Positions 55,735 to 64,000 of a stretch of 64,000 nt of DNA are shown here, in pieces. This DNA is from JALORV01 sp963791235 (GTDB taxonomy: Bacteria; Pseudomonadota; Gammaproteobacteria; Burkholderiales; Burkholderiaceae_F). The position numbers and the translations under genes are program-made. The stretch lies in contig CAWBRW010000030.1 of NCBI GenBank assembly GCA_963791235.1, positions 73,185-137,184 of the forward strand, read 5' to 3'. The notes beneath the pieces are model-generated. The model had not been told where the DNA came from and did not search any database. It saw nothing but the letters and a program-made list of their open reading frames with translations. The first letter of the stretch is position 1. The number at the start of each line of letters is the position of its first letter.

Positions 55735-56080
55735 CTCTTAATTGTATTAATGATTATATCGTAGTATGTAGTAGGGACTGTGGATATGTGGAGAAAAGGT
55801 GTGAGCAGAGGAATTGTCCGTAATGGTGGGGCTGTACCGTGCGCCATACCTCATATATGGGACTCCAGGCCCATGATTCTATCCCCAGGTGCCCGGGGGA
55901 TAATCCCGGGTAAAGTGCGCAGGTTATCCCCATCCCACAAGCACATTAACCCGCTGGGGGCTCCCCTCAGGCCACCCCCCACATCTGGGGGGATCGGGCA
56001 GCCTTGCCCAAAGTCCAAACAGGATGAGTTCTCCCCAATTCCCTTTGTTTATCCACAGTTTTTCGCGAGTTATCCACAGC
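55735..56080. other. Candidate replication origin with DnaA-box cluster
   Basis: Two perfect DnaA boxes TTATCCACA lie at 56049-56057 and 56070-56078, 21 bp apart and in the same direction. One-mismatch boxes are at 55924-55932 (TTATCCCCA) and 55779-55787 (TGTGGATAT, opposite strand); a two-mismatch box is at 55879-55887 (CTATCCCCA). The AT-rich stretch 55735-55770 (TAATTGTATTAATGATTATAT) could be the unwinding element. No gene is seen in 55,706-56,258. dnaA is not in the window. In the right segment this is the strongest candidate for oriC, but GC skew has not been tested. Confidence 0.5.
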
Positions 56081-56258
56081 CTGGCACAAAAACAGGCCGT
56101 TCCTTCGGTCTTCGAGGCACCCAATATATGGGGTGTAACCTCTGTCTCAGGAATGCATCCAAAGAAAGGACTTAACCGGTCACATTGAGTAAGAGGAAAT
56201 ATCTTCGTAATCTCCGGCAGAAGTCCCAACCAGATTCACACAAATGAGGAGTTGACGG

Positions 56259-56655
56259 ATGGACATGATGATTGATTTTCCGGGGGGAGCGTGGGTGGAT
56301 GCGCATTTCAATGACCTTACACTAAAAACCGACCAGCCCCCAGCCGGCGGGGGCGAAGGTTCGGCGCCCAGCCCGTTCGATACCTTTTTGGCTTCTATCG
56401 GCACATGCGCCGGGATTTACGTGCTGGGCTTTTGCCGGCAGCGGGGCATCCCTGTGGAGGGTGTACGCATCCTGCAACGCATGTATCCCGATCCCGCTAC
56501 GGGGATGGTGGGCCAGATTGACCTGGAGATCCAGACCCCCGCCCGGCTTCCCTGAGAAATACCTGCCGGCACTGATCCGCGCCGCTGACCAGTGCAAGGT
56601 GAAGAAGCATCTCGAGCGGCCACCCAAGTTCGAGGTATACACCAAGACGGTGTAA
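56259..56655 (+). CDS. OsmC-family protein (frameshifted)
   Basis: This small protein of about 130 residues matches the OsmC/YhfA redox family. One conserved Cys lies in FLASIGTCAGIYVLGF and the other in AADQCKVKKHL, the pair expected for peroxide reduction. A slip near 56,550 separates IQTPARLP from EKYLPALIRAAD. GAGGAG lies seven bases before the ATG. It lies just after the origin-like region and before two amidohydrolase genes. Confidence 0.82.
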
Positions 56656-56660
56656 AACCT

Positions 56661-57409
56661 ATGAACTTCTTCGACTGCAACGCCTTCATCGGCCTGCCGG
56701 CGCGGCGCGGGCTGTACCCGCCGGCGCCCACGGCCCAAGATATCCAGGCCGAAATGGATTTCTGCGGCATCGAGCGGGCACTGGTGTGGCACATCGCCCA
56801 GTTTGATGCCTCGCCGCACACCGGGAATGCCTTACTCAGCGCGGCGATCCAGCAGCAACCCAGGCTGCGGGGGGTTGGACGATCCTGCCTAACCAGGCGC
56901 ACGAATTCCCGCCCTTCGAGACCTTCCTGGAGGAGATGCACCAGGCCCGGGTGGTCGCCCTGCGGGCCTTCCCCAATGACCACCATTTCCTGCTCAACGC
57001 GGTGGCCATGGGATCCTGGCTGGAGCCGATGGTGGCCCACCGCATACCGCTGTTCCTCTCGGTGGAACGCGGGGCCAACTGGTCGATCGTATATGACCTG
57101 ATGGCTGAGTTCCCGGAGCTGGTATGCGTGATCTGCGATCATGGCTGCTGGGGCGAGGACCGGCGCTTCCGACCCCTGATCGAACGCTACCCGCACGTGT
57201 ACGTGGACACGTCGAGTTATCTGCTGGATGGCGGCATCGAGGCCTTTGTGGCGGACTATGGCCCTGGTCGGATGCTGTTCGGCAGCGGGTTCCCGGTCTC
57301 TTACCTGGGCGGGATGATGCTGGCGCTGCGGCATGCACGCATTTCGGAGGATGCCAAGGCTGCCATCACCAGCAAAAACCTGGAACATATGCTCGCGGAG
57401 GTGTGCTGA
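56661..57409 (+). CDS. Amidohydrolase-fold protein with lost metal ligands (frameshifted)
   Basis: This is a TIM-barrel amidohydrolase_2 homologue of about 249 residues. The usual HxH near the N-terminus reads DCNAFIG, with Asn and Phe in place of both His. The Asp in the usual FGSDFP motif reads FGSGFP. It should therefore be inactive as a metalloenzyme. The frame slips near 56,875 (RGVG to the second frame, EEMHQARVVALRAFPND). The next gene's ATG overlaps its stop (TGATG). The pair may form a heteromer in which this member is structural or regulatory. Confidence 0.8.
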
Positions 57410-58223
57410 TGATCGGCACTTCCCCTCTGGCGCGTGAATTTTGGGAGCAGGGTAAATCGGCATCTTGCCAGATTTACGACATGCACGGGCACATGGGGCC
57501 CTGGGCGGCGATCTACTTCCCGCGTGGCCAGCCTGAGCAGATGATCGCCACTATGAACGAATGCGGGGTAAAGATCCTGGTTTTCTCACACCACCAGGCG
57601 CTCATGGCGCCGGATATCGGCAACCGCGCCAGCATCGAAGCCGTACGCCGCTTTCCTGACCGCTTTCGGGCGTACTGTGTGATCAACCCCAACTACCCCG
57701 AGCGCGCCGAAGCCGACCTAGAGGCCTTCGAGCAGCATCGCGACGTGTTCGTAGGGTTCAAATTCCTGGCCGATTACCACCAGGTGGCGATCAGCGACGC
57801 ACGCTACCGCCCGGCGCTGGAATACGCCGACCGGCAGGGCCTGCTGGTGCTGATGCATACCTGGGGCGGCAGCCCGTTCGACGGCACCGCGCAGGTGCGG
57901 CTGCTGGCGGAACGGTACTCGAACGCAAAGCTCCTGCTAGGACACTCCTGCCACGGGGAGTGGGATGCGGTGGTAGCCCTGGTGAACGAGTTCCCCAACC
58001 TGTACCTGGAGCTGACCGCCATCTTCGATGATCGCGGCGGGCTGGAAAAGTTCGCTGCCGAGGCGGCTCGACGCGCATGCTCTTCGGCACCGACTTGCCC
58101 TGGTTCGACCCGCACCAGGCGGTGGGAGCGCTTTTCTCGGCTCATCTCAGTGACGAGCAGATCCACGATATCTGCCATCGCAACGCCGAGAAGCTGGCGC
58201 CGATAATGGCGCTTCCTTCATAA
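57409..58223 (+). CDS. Amidohydrolase family protein (frameshifted)
   Basis: This protein of about 270 residues keeps the metal motifs: DMHGHMG at the N-terminus, LLLGHSCHGEWD in the middle and, after a slip near 58,065, the Asp in MLFGTDLPWFDPH. It is a TIM-barrel hydrolase of the amidohydrolase_2 group, with C-terminal DEQIHDICHRNAEKL. It starts at an ATG overlapping the upstream stop. Substrate is unknown; decarboxylase or hydrolase activity is possible. Confidence 0.82.
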
Positions 58224-58231
58224 CGAAGATC

Positions 58232-58287
58232 CCGTAAATGGGGAGCATGAGAGGGCATTCGCCCTCTCTCACGCTCCCCATTTACGG
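58232..58287. terminator. Long hairpin after the amidohydrolase pair
   Basis: Arms 58232-58256 and 58261-58287 pair along about 25 bp with a small bulge. It ends the plus-strand block and faces the minus-strand mini-gene. A T-tract is not obvious, so it may act through the hairpin alone. Confidence 0.6.
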
Positions 58288-58323
58288 CAACCAAGCTAAA
58301 CCCTCACCGCACTATTCTTAACT

Positions 58324-58509
58324 CTATTTTCGTTGAAGAGCTAAAAAAGAACCCACCAATGCAATAATAAAGCCAATCCCTGCCCCAAGCCATTGTCTCC
58401 ATCCGATAGTGGGACTAGCCCCAAGTCCCAACAGGTCAGCAGCTAATGATCCTGCTAAAAGCAGTATGCCGATGATGATTAAGACAATGCCAATGTTTTT
58501 TTTAGACAT
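58324..58509 (-). CDS. Small two-helix membrane protein
   Basis: This 61-residue protein starts MSKKNIGIVLIIIGILLLAGS and has a second helix near the end (GAGIGFIIALVGSFLAL). The start is placed at 58509, preceded by GGAGG. The short Gly/Trp loop between the helices contains TIGWRQWLG. No function can be assigned. The frame is intact, unlike most neighbours. Confidence 0.7.
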   Translation of the reverse strand: MSKKNIGIVLIIIGILLLAGSLAADLLGLGASPTIGWRQWLGAGIGFIIALVGSFLALQRK

Positions 58510-58742
58510 GCTTTCCTCCTCCGGGTAATGATTAAGATTGCAATCTAGATGGTATTTACAATTATCGCACAATTCCTCATGGTTACAATATTGAATTTTA
58601 CCGGCATGGAAACGCGTTTTCCCGATGGGCGGTATGATGCCCTCCCATAGAATACCTATGTACGAAGATAGAACGGTAACGGTTGGAGCGAAGTACGCCA
58701 GTAACGATAACCAGCTAAGAAAATCCCCGCCTTTTTGAGAGG

Positions 58743-58799
58743 ATACGAAAAATGGGTGATTGTTGCAACGAAGTTGCAACAATCACCCATTTTTCGTAT
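58743..58799. terminator. Perfect 27-bp hairpin
   Basis: Arms 58743-58769 and 58773-58799 are perfectly complementary with a GAA loop. It includes internal A- and T-runs that could stop transcription from both sides. It lies in the 307-bp gap between the mini-protein gene and tRNA-Leu, which holds no other recognisable gene. Confidence 0.85.
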
Positions 58800-58816
58800 A
58801 TATATCCATAAATGTG

Positions 58817-58900
58817 TGCCGAAGGAGGGAATTGAACCCTCATACCCTTCCGGGTACACGATTTTGAGTCGTGCGCGTCTGCCAATTCCGCCACTCCGGC
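58817..58900 (-). tRNA. tRNA-Leu (anticodon CAA)
   Basis: The minus strand gives an 84-nt cloverleaf: acceptor stem GCCGGAG with CTTCGGC, D-arm with GGCGGAATTGGCAGAC, anticodon stem CACGA with TCGTG and loop CTCAAAA (anticodon CAA), a long variable arm (TACCCGGAAGGGTA) and the T-arm with GGTTCAATTCC. CCA is not encoded. The variable arm confirms a class II tRNA-Leu. Confidence 0.96.
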
Positions 58901-58911
58901 TAGCGGGGTAG

Positions 58912-58940
58912 AGTATAATCAAAGATATCTTACGGGTCAA
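58912..58940 (-). promoter_or_regulatory. Promoter of tRNA-Leu
   Basis: On the minus strand TTGACC (58935-58940) and TATACT (58912-58917) are 17 bp apart, and the tRNA 5' end begins 11 bases after the -10. This is a near-consensus sigma-70-like promoter. It overlaps the region just upstream of ychF on the plus strand. Confidence 0.88.
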
Positions 58941-58954
58941 GGATGATCCTGTCC

Positions 58955-60022
58955 ATGAAACTCGGAATTATCGGCCTCTCCCAATCTGGCAAAACTACCA
59001 TCTTCAATGCGTTGACGCGGGCAACCTGCCGATTACCACCAGCGGCGGGCGTATCGAGGTGCATACCGGCGTGGTCGATGTGCCCGACCCGCGCGGGTCG
59101 ACCGCCTTTCGGTTATGTTCAAGCCCCGCAAGACGATCTACGCCAAGGTGACCTATGCGGATATCACCGGGCTGGAAGGTAAATCCAGCGATATCTCTGG
59201 CTCTTTGCTCAACCAGCTCACGCAGATGGACGGTTTCCTGCACGTGGTGCACTGCTTTGATGATCCCAATGTCCCGCACCCCTCCTCAGCCTCGATCCGC
59301 AGGCGCGAGTATCATCGCCATGGACTCGGAGCTGCTACTGAACGATCTGATCGCCGTCGATCGAAAAATGGAACGGCTGGCAGAAGAGCGTAAAAAGGGC
59401 GGTGGGCGAGATAAAGCGGTGATCGACCGCGAGATAGCGCTTTTCGAGCGCTTCAAGGCTGCCCTGGAAGAAAACCACCCCCTGCGGGAGGTGACGCTCT
59501 CCTCGGAAGAGGAAAAGACCCTCGCCGGGTTTGGATTCCTGACCCGCAAGCCTATGCTGGTGGTGCTCAACCTCGCTGAAGGGCAAACTCCGCCGGCGGT
59601 GGGATTACAGCAGCCCCCATACGGGCGTGGTGATCCTGCAGGGAAAGCTGGAAATGGAGATCTCCCAGCTGCCACCAGAGGATGCGGAGCTGTTCATGGG
59701 GGAGTATGGGATCGAGGAACCCGGCCTGAACCGTGTGATTCGCCTGTCGTATGACCTGCTCGGTTTACAATCCTTCTTCACCGTAGGCGAGGATGAAGTG
59801 CGGGCCTGGACGGTGCGGCGGGGAGCCACCGCGCATGAAGCCTCGGGGGTAATCCACACCGACCTGCAAAAGGGGTTCATTCGTGCTGAGATCGTGACCT
59901 ATGAGGACCTGGCATCCCTCGGCGGCCTGTCCGAAGCCCGCTTGAAAGGGAAGCTGCGCCTGGAAGGCAAAGAGTACCTGCTCAAAGATGGGGAGATTAT
60001 GCACGTCCGTTTTAACGTCTAA
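58955..60022 (+). CDS. ychF: Ribosome-binding ATPase YchF (about four frameshifts)
   Basis: YchF is an Obg-related ATPase that binds ribosomes and helps redox/stress control. The Walker A region reads GLSQSGKTTIFNALT. Frames must be joined near 59,022, 59,110, 59,290 and 59,605 to read NLPITT, KPRKTIYAKVTYADI, SELLLNDLIAVDRKMERL and the C-terminal TGS-like domain (LGLQSFFTVGEDEVRAWTV, ASGVIHTDLQKGFIRAE, GEIMHVRFNV), which is the family hallmark. The ATG at 58955 gives MKLGIIGLS. tRNA-Leu is divergent upstream. Confidence 0.9.
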
Positions 60023-60066
60023 ACCCCCCGGCCCAATATCCCACCTCATTAAAGGTAACCTGAATA

Positions 60067-61742
60067 ATGAAGGCCTATACCCAATCCCCCTGGAGTCTCT
60101 CCGACTTATTCCCATCCCACGACAGCCCCGAGATGGATGCCGCGTTCGCCGAGTTGGAAAGTCAAATAGCCAGCTTTGAAACGCTACGGCTCCAGCTTGT
60201 AGATGAAATTCCCCGCGGATACTTTTCTGGACCTGCTCCACCGCCAGGAAACCATTTATGCGCTGGTTTCCCGCATCCGTTCCTTCGCCAGCCTGTCATT
60301 TTCTGCCGATACCCAAAACCAGGCCGTCCAGACATTTTTGGGCCGCGTGGACCAGACCATGGCGCGGGTACACAATCGCCTGTTGTTCTTCGAATTGTGG
60401 TGGAAGGAGTTGGATGATTTCCATGCCGGTCGCCTGTTGTCCGCAGCGGGCGATTAACCAGCTTTACAGCACGATCACCAACCGGTATGTGTTCAAGGTG
60501 CAGGTGGAAGGCGAGACGAAAGAGCTGACCCACGGTGAGTTGATGGTCTATGCCCGCCACCACGATCCTCAACTACGGGCAGCGGCCTTTCAAGAGCTGT
60601 ACCGGGTCTACGGCGAGGACGGCAACCTGCTTGGGCAGATGTACCAGACCCTGGTGCGCGATTGGCATAACGAGCAGGTGGACTTGCGCCATTTCGCCGA
60701 CCACATCTCAGCCCGCAATCTGAATAACGATATCCCTGATGAGGTGGTAACCACCTTACTGGAAATCTGCCGCAAGAATGCGGAGCTCTTCCAGCGCTAC
60801 TTCCGCCTCAAGGCCCGCTGGCTGGGGGTGGACCGGCTGCGCCGTTACGACCTCTACGCCCCGGTAGCCAAATCCGAAAAGCGGTACGAGTTTGGGCCTG
60901 CTGCCGATATGGTGCTGGATCCGTTCGGACGTTTTGACCCTCAGGTGGCAGACCTGGCGCGGCGGGTGTTCGAGCGGCAGCACCTCGACAGCGAGGTGCG
61001 TAAAGGCAAGCGCAGCGGCGCGTTCTGTGCGAGTGTGACGCCTGTGCTGACGCCCTGGGTGCACATCAACTACCAGGGCCTTGCGGACGATGTGGCCACC
61101 ATGGCGCACGAGCTGGGACACGCCATTCACAGTATGCTGGCGTCTAGCCATAGCCTCTTTACCTTCCATTCCAGCCTGCCCCTGGCGGAGACGGCTTCCA
61201 CCTTTGGGGAAATGATGCTGGTCGATCGACTGCTGGCAGAGGAGAGCGACAAAGCGGTGCAGCGGGATATGCTTTTCCGGCAGATGGACGATGCCTATGC
61301 CACCATCCTGCGCCAGGCCTACTTTGCCCTGTTTGAGCGCCAGGCGCACGAAATGGTACAGAAGGGCGCCTCGGTCGAGGAGTTAGCCAATGCATATATG
61401 GCCAACCTGTCAGAGCAGTTCGGCGACGCACTGGAGATAAGCGCTGAGTTTCGCTGGGAATGGGTGTCTATCCCGCACATTTACCACACCCCCTTCTACG
61501 TGTATGCATATACGTTCGGGCAATTGCTGGTATTTTCACTCTACCAGCAGTTCAAAGTGGAAGGTGACAGCTTCAAGTCGCGGTATTTGCAGATTTTCTC
61601 CTCTGGGGGGTCCGCCTCGCCGGAGAGCATCCTGACCCAGGCTGGGATTGATATCCGCAGCGCTGCTTTCTGGCAGGGTGGATTTGATGTCATCCGTGGC
61701 CTGGTCGAGCAGCTGGAAGCTCTACCCATTGAGCGTAGATAA
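60067..61742 (+). CDS. M3-family oligoendopeptidase (PepF-like, two frameshifts)
   Basis: This zinc peptidase of about 560 residues has HELGH in DDVATMAHELGHAIHS and a downstream glutamate in LAETASTFGEMML, the M3 pattern. The N-terminal helical region needs slips near 60,210 and 60,450 (FLDLLHRQETIYALVS and INQLYSTITNRYVF). The C-terminal HTPFYVYAYTFGQLLVFSLY block is typical of the M3 oligoendopeptidase F group. It is cytoplasmic and probably degrades short peptides. It lies 44 bp after ychF. Confidence 0.9.
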
Positions 61743-61754
61743 AACGAAGGAAAC

Positions 61755-61803
61755 GAAAAAACACGGTGCGGCTGGGCTAAGCCAGCCGCACCGTGTTTTT
61801 TCG
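61755..61803. terminator. Bidirectional terminator after the M3 peptidase gene
   Basis: A perfect 15-base stem ACACGGTGCGGCTGG (61761-61775) with CCAGCCGCACCGTGT (61782-61796) has an A-run on its left and a T-run on its right, so it can stop transcription in both directions. Confidence 0.95.
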
Positions 61804-61812
61804 TAAGAACCG

Positions 61813-61858
61813 AAAATCAGGCATTATCGACAGTGAAGCTGCCGATAATGCCTTGATT
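61813..61858 (-). terminator. Second hairpin, likely ssb terminator
   Basis: AAATCAGGCATTATCG pairs with CGATAATGCCTTGATTT (one bulge) around a 13-base loop. It lies some 30 bp past the ssb stop on the minus strand, with AT-rich flanks. Confidence 0.6.
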
Positions 61859-61889
61859 TCCGAAAATTTCCTGCCGGGGGCAGAAATAC

Positions 61890-62261
61890 TTATATATCCG
61901 CGACATCTTCCTCGAGATCGGGTTCTTCATCCGGCTTCCGATCGAGCATCTGCATCGAGCGGGCGATCACTTTGGTGAAATAACGGGTTTCGCCCTCATG
62001 CTCGTAGCGGTCTGTCTGCAGCCGCCCTTCGATGAAAGCCAGGCTGCCTTTATGTAAATACTGCTGGCAGACCTCACCCAGCTTCCCCCAGACTTCGATG
62101 TTGAACCAATCGGTGGCTTCTTTCGCGGAGCCGTCGCGGCTTTTCCAGCGGCGGTTGACAGCCATGCTGAAAGTGCATACTTTCACACCTGTAGGGGTGA
62201 AGCGGACTTCGGGATCTTTTCCCAGGTTTCCAATCAGTTGAACCCGGTTGAGTGCAGGCAT
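61890..62261 (-). CDS. ssb: Single-stranded DNA-binding protein
   Basis: SSB protects single-stranded DNA in replication and repair. The 123-residue protein starts MPALNRVQLIGNLGKDPEVR and shows KEATDWFNIEVWGKLGEVC and GSLAFIEGRLQTDRYE, the OB-fold pattern. The acidic C-terminal end (EEDVADI) is the protein-binding tail, though it lacks the usual final DIPF pattern. A strong AAAGGAGATATCT precedes the ATG. The gene is intact. Confidence 0.95.
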   Translation of the reverse strand: MPALNRVQLIGNLGKDPEVRFTPTGVKVCTFSMAVNRRWKSRDGSAKEATDWFNIEVWGKLGEVCQQYLHKGSLAFIEGRLQTDRYEHEGETRYFTKVIARSMQMLDRKPDEEPDLEEDVADI

Positions 62262-62303
62262 AGATATCTCCTTTCGCGATGTTGGATGCCCGTGTATTTA
62301 TTA

Positions 62304-62331
62304 AGTTTAGCGGAAGTTTTGAGCTTGTCAA
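62304..62331 (-). promoter_or_regulatory. Promoter of ssb
   Basis: On the minus strand the -35 hexamer TTGACA (62326-62331) is perfect and lies 16 bp before TAAACT (62304-62309), about 40 bp upstream of the ssb ATG. The -10 matches four of six consensus bases. Confidence 0.65.
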
Positions 62332-62380
62332 GAGATTGCGAGCAGGGATTGCCCGCAGGATCGAAGCCGGCTTTAACAGG

Positions 62381-63909
62381 CTACGCCATAATCTTGAGCA
62401 GGCGCTGGTACGCCTCCTCCCAGCCGGCCTGGTTGGTGGGCTCGAAAACCGCCGGGGGAAAAGAGTCGCGTACCAGCAGGCGCCCCTCAAGCAGCGAAGG
62501 GATACTGCCCAAAGCGATCGCCTGTACCAGTAGATTGCCGAGCGCAGTTGCCTCCACTGGGCCAGCCACCACCTGTCGCCCGGTTGCGTCTGCAGTAAAC
62601 TGGTTGAGTTGCCGGTTTTGAGTCCCACCGCCAATGATGTGGATGGTCTCCAGCCGCTGGCCGACCATTTCTTCAAGACGCTCCAACACCCAACGGTACT
62701 TCAGCGCCAGGCTTTCCAGCACGCAGCGGATTACTGCGGCCCTGTTTTCGGGAATTATCTGGCCTGTCCGCTGGCAAAAGTCGCGGATACGGGCGGGCAT
62801 GTCTCCCGGTTTGAAAAACTCAGCCTGATCGGGATCGATCACCGATTGGAACGGCTCGGTCTGGTTGGCCATCTCGGTTAATTCGGCATACGACAGGTTG
62901 CCCCCGTGGCTGGCCCAGGTGCGCCGGCATTCCTGCACCAGCCACAACCCCATCACGTTCCTGGAAAAGCGGAAGGTATCCCCTACCCCTCCCTCGTTGG
63001 TAAAGTTATACGCCAGGCTTTGCTCGCTGATCACGGGTTTCGGCCACTCAACACCGACCACCGACCAGGTGCCAGAGCTGATCCACAGGAAGCCTGGTTT
63101 TTCGGCAGGGATGGCGGCAACGGCCGATCCCGTATCGTGACAGGCCGGGCAATTACCGATGGATCGCTGTGGGCATCCAGGCCAGTTTCAGCCTGCACGT
63201 ACGGGAAGAGTTTTCCCAGGCTGGTTCCTGGCTGAACGATCTCCGGGAAGATATGAAAGGGAATCCCCATCCGGTCCAGGAGCGAGCGATCCCAGTCCTT
63301 GAGGACCGGGTTATAACATTGGGTGGTGGTTGCGTTGGTAAATTCGCACACCGCCCGCCCAGTGAGCCAGTAATTCAACAAATCCGGGATAGTCAAGAAT
63401 GTTTCAGCAGATTGGAGAGCGGGCGAACGGTCAATCACCATCGACAGGAGCTGATACAGCGTATTTAGCTGCATGAACTGGATGCCGGTGTGCTGGAATA
63501 TTTCAGCCCCCGGCACACGCTGGAATGCCTCGGCGAGCATACCGTCGGTACGGTTGTCGCGGTAATGGCAGGGGTTGCCGATCAGCATTCCATTCCGATC
63601 GAGCAAGCCAAAATCGACTCCCCAGGTGTCGAGGCCAATGCCCCGCAAATCCTTCCCCCATTTGCTGGCAGACAGGGCAATACCTTGTTTGATCTCTGTC
63701 CACAATCGCAAGATATCCCATTGCAGGACGATCTTGCCGGGGGAAGAGACGTTACCGCGGGCATTGGCCTGGGTGGTCACCTGAACCGGGCCGTTGGGGA
63801 AGCGATGCACCTCTGACAATGTCAAACGGTTTTCGGCGAACTGGCCGAGGACCACGTGCCCGCTCTCTGCTCCCAGGTCAATTGCCAGATAGTTGTGCGG
63901 ATGGGACAT
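62381..63909 (-). CDS. FGGY-family carbohydrate kinase, rhamnulokinase-like (frameshifted)
   Basis: This kinase of about 509 residues has the FGGY fold: N-terminal LAIDLGAESGHVVLGQF, then DTWGVDFGLLDRNG, TGRAVCEFTNATTTQCYN and C-terminal IIGGGTQNRQLNQFTADATGRQVVAGPVEATALGNLL. A slip near 63,145 separates DPSVIA from PACHDTGSAVAAIP. The best family match is rhamnulokinase (RhaB), so L-rhamnulose is the likely substrate, but other ketoses are possible. GGAG precedes the ATG. Confidence 0.87.
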
Positions 63910-63920
63910 CTTGCGCTCCT

Positions 63921-64000
63921 TTAATCCAGCTTCATCGGCTTTGGTCTCAAGGCCTCGGAAGCACGCAGCCAGTGCGAGGAAGGTCGCCTGGGCATGCCCC
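63921..64000 (-). CDS. C-terminal end of an upstream gene, partial
   Basis: A minus-strand frame enters from the window edge and stops at TAA 63923-63921, ten bases before the kinase ATG, reading SHWLRASEALRPKPMKLD at its end. The spacing suggests it is the previous gene of the same operon, possibly another rhamnose-pathway enzyme, but the fragment is too short to name. Confidence 0.45.
   Translation of the reverse strand, partial: GMPRRPSSHWLRASEALRPKPMKLD

Noticed and set aside
53850..64000. Genomic island acquired by horizontal transfer
   Set aside because: No integrase, transposase, tRNA target or direct repeat is seen, genes are cut on both sides, and the right part contains core genes (ychF, ssb, tRNA-Leu, candidate oriC) unlikely in an island.
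1..64000. CRISPR array, rRNA genes or insertion sequences
   Set aside because: No regularly spaced direct repeats, no rRNA-like stretches and no transposase motifs were found by reading the sequence.

Overview
The window is two unrelated genome pieces joined at about 53,850-53,875. The left 53.8 kb is GC-rich and gammaproteobacterial. The gene orders lptD-surA-pdxA-ksgA, dusB-fis-purH, ruvC-ruvA-ruvB and ybgC-tolQRAB-pal-cpoB, together with the lnt, feoAB and glyQS neighbourhoods, point to a lineage near Xanthomonadales, Steroidobacterales or Nevskiales. The right 10 kb (about 53,870-64,000) has visibly lower GC and different gene style: DUF4139, DUF4342, QYF-repeat secreted protein, twin amidohydrolases, YchF, M3 peptidase and a rhamnulokinase-like kinase. 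It reads like an Anaerolineae-type Chloroflexota. A gene is cut on each side of the join and there is no mobile element, so an assembly chimera is the simplest explanation.

Left segment, in order: the end of corC and lnt (outer membrane and lipoprotein maturation); feoA-feoB plus a tiny Cys-pair membrane protein behind a possible Fur operator; glyQ-glyS; plsC, a YgjP-like metalloprotein, gloA and a family 3 acyltransferase; the minus-strand block lptD-surA-pdxA-ksgA; amgK-murU (peptidoglycan recycling); pepP-ubiH; dusB-fis-purH; a 415-bp giant palindrome; ruvCAB; a TonB-ExbB-ExbD-ExbD-TPR energising operon; a SoxX-like cytochrome; a TonB-dependent receptor divergent from an S9 peptidase; a yejABEF-type peptide ABC importer; the full Tol-Pal operon; a TsuA-like sulfur transporter; a module of MBL protein, FAD hydroxylase and DUF2783 protein; and a mobile-mystery A/B (XRE/Fic) pair cut by the join.

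Right segment: the end of a DUF4139 protein, two strong hairpins, a secreted protein, DUF4342, a 550-bp intergenic region with two perfect DnaA boxes and other near-matches (candidate oriC), an OsmC protein, two overlapping amidohydrolase-fold genes of which the first has lost its metal ligands, a two-helix mini-protein, tRNA-Leu(CAA) with a clear promoter, ychF, an M3 peptidase, ssb and a carbohydrate kinase.

Many genes are broken by single-base indels (glyQ, glyS, ubiH, purH, ruvA, ruvB, exbB, the receptor, and nearly every gene in the right segment). The reading frame resumes with intact family motifs, so these look like sequencing errors rather than real pseudogenes; they are annotated as one gene each, with the break noted.

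The most interesting unexplained signal is a family of composite multi-hairpin intergenic elements (7,541-7,620; 17,441-17,570; 47,764-47,900; 50,908-51,000). They share a 15-16 nt apical sequence that shows compensatory base changes, and all lie just upstream of same-strand genes.
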